Part shown: piece after piece, positions 5,171-5,415 of the stretch
Layout of the letters: each line of letters begins with the position of its first letter
How positions within the stretch are numbered: position 1 is the first letter of the stretch
NCBI RefSeq assembly: GCF_000272405.2
Contig: NZ_AJZM02000071.1
Coordinates: 1 to 5,415, forward strand
Direction: 5' to 3'
DNA length: 5,415 nt
Origin: Vibrio tasmaniensis 1F-187
GTDB lineage: Bacteria > Pseudomonadota > Gammaproteobacteria > Enterobacterales > Vibrionaceae
Program-made: the position numbers and the translations under genes
The notes under the pieces: model-generated
What the model was told of the DNA's origin: nothing
Databases searched by the model: none
What the model saw: the letters and a program-made list of their open reading frames with translations, nothing else

Positions 5171-5410
5171 ATGTCGAAAACCGCGAAGATCATTAATGAA
5201 GATAAATTGCTCAAGAAAGCTCTGGAAGTCGGTTCTAAAATGGCAAAGTTACAAGGCTTTGATTTGCCACACTCATCTCAACCTATAAAAGTTAAGGCTG
5301 TGTACTTGTTTCTTGTTGGAGTTAATCAGATCACGCCTTTACCTGAAAGTAAGCTTGATGGCGCGAATATTAAGAAGCGTTTAGCATTATGGATAGGCTT
5401 TGTTGCGTAA
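5171..5410 (+). CDS. Small conserved-type protein of unknown function, possibly DUF5062-like
   Basis: Encodes 79 residues with no signal peptide or clear membrane segment, probably cytoplasmic. The N-terminus is basic and helical (MSKTAKIINEDKLLKKALEVGSKMAKLQGF, residues 1-30 seen as continuous sequence), followed by a central stretch around KVKAVYLFLVGVNQITPLPESKLDGANIKKRLALW (41-75). This resembles, from memory, the small gammaproteobacterial DUF5062 proteins (LLKKALE..G near the start, then a Y..LV....I.PLP pattern and KxRLALW near the end); that match is unverified. The start is supported by GGAG (5162-5165), 5 nt upstream, and by an extended -10 promoter. The chain stops four residues after LALW (IGFVA), where I would expect a few more residues in the family, so the C-terminus may be shortened. 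No function is proposed. It has its own promoter and is separated from qnr by a terminator. Confidence 0.7.
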   Translation: MSKTAKIINEDKLLKKALEVGSKMAKLQGFDLPHSSQPIKVKAVYLFLVGVNQITPLPESKLDGANIKKRLALWIGFVA

Positions 5411-5415
5411 TTAAA

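Overview
This window looks like part of a Vibrio genome, most probably the Splendidus clade and perhaps the second chromosome. The evidence is a choline ABC transporter (choXWV), a MarR regulator resembling Vibrio CosR, and a chromosomal Qnr protein of the QnrS/QnrVS1 type, with moderate AT content. The species and replicon are inferred from remembered family resemblance; no search was run.

Layout, all genes on the + strand. Positions 1-2994 hold the end of choX (periplasmic choline-binding protein), then choW (permease) and choV (ATPase). A nested stem-loop lies between choX and choW, and choW and choV are separated by only 2 nt. In other vibrios these genes form the distal half of betIBA-proXWV, which imports choline and oxidises it to the osmoprotectant glycine betaine; betIBA would lie upstream of this window. 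A terminator at 3006-3033 ends the operon.

Positions 2995-3356 (362 nt) hold no gene. They contain the choV terminator, a second hairpin, an inverted repeat, a good sigma70-type promoter, a 17-bp perfect palindrome just downstream of the predicted start, and a leader that can fold into three nested stems. The MarR-family gene (3357-3839, TTG start) follows and has its own strong terminator. If it is CosR, an osmotic-stress repressor lies directly beside an operon of the type it represses in V. parahaemolyticus.

Positions 3840-4282 (443 nt) hold no convincing gene. They contain the MarR terminator, a bulged 13-bp inverted repeat enclosing a 10-bp direct repeat, a candidate promoter, a degenerate tandem repeat and the qnr ribosome-binding site. 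I saw no LexA box. The qnr gene (4283-4939) encodes an intact 218-residue pentapeptide-repeat protein, followed by a long hairpin terminator. The last gene (5171-5410) encodes a 79-residue protein of unknown function, possibly DUF5062-like, behind an extended -10 promoter.

No CRISPR array, tRNA, rRNA, transposase or integron site was seen. The coding content is conventional. The less explained material is in the two long intergenic regions: the structured, palindrome-bearing leader of the MarR gene, and the repeat cluster upstream of qnr.
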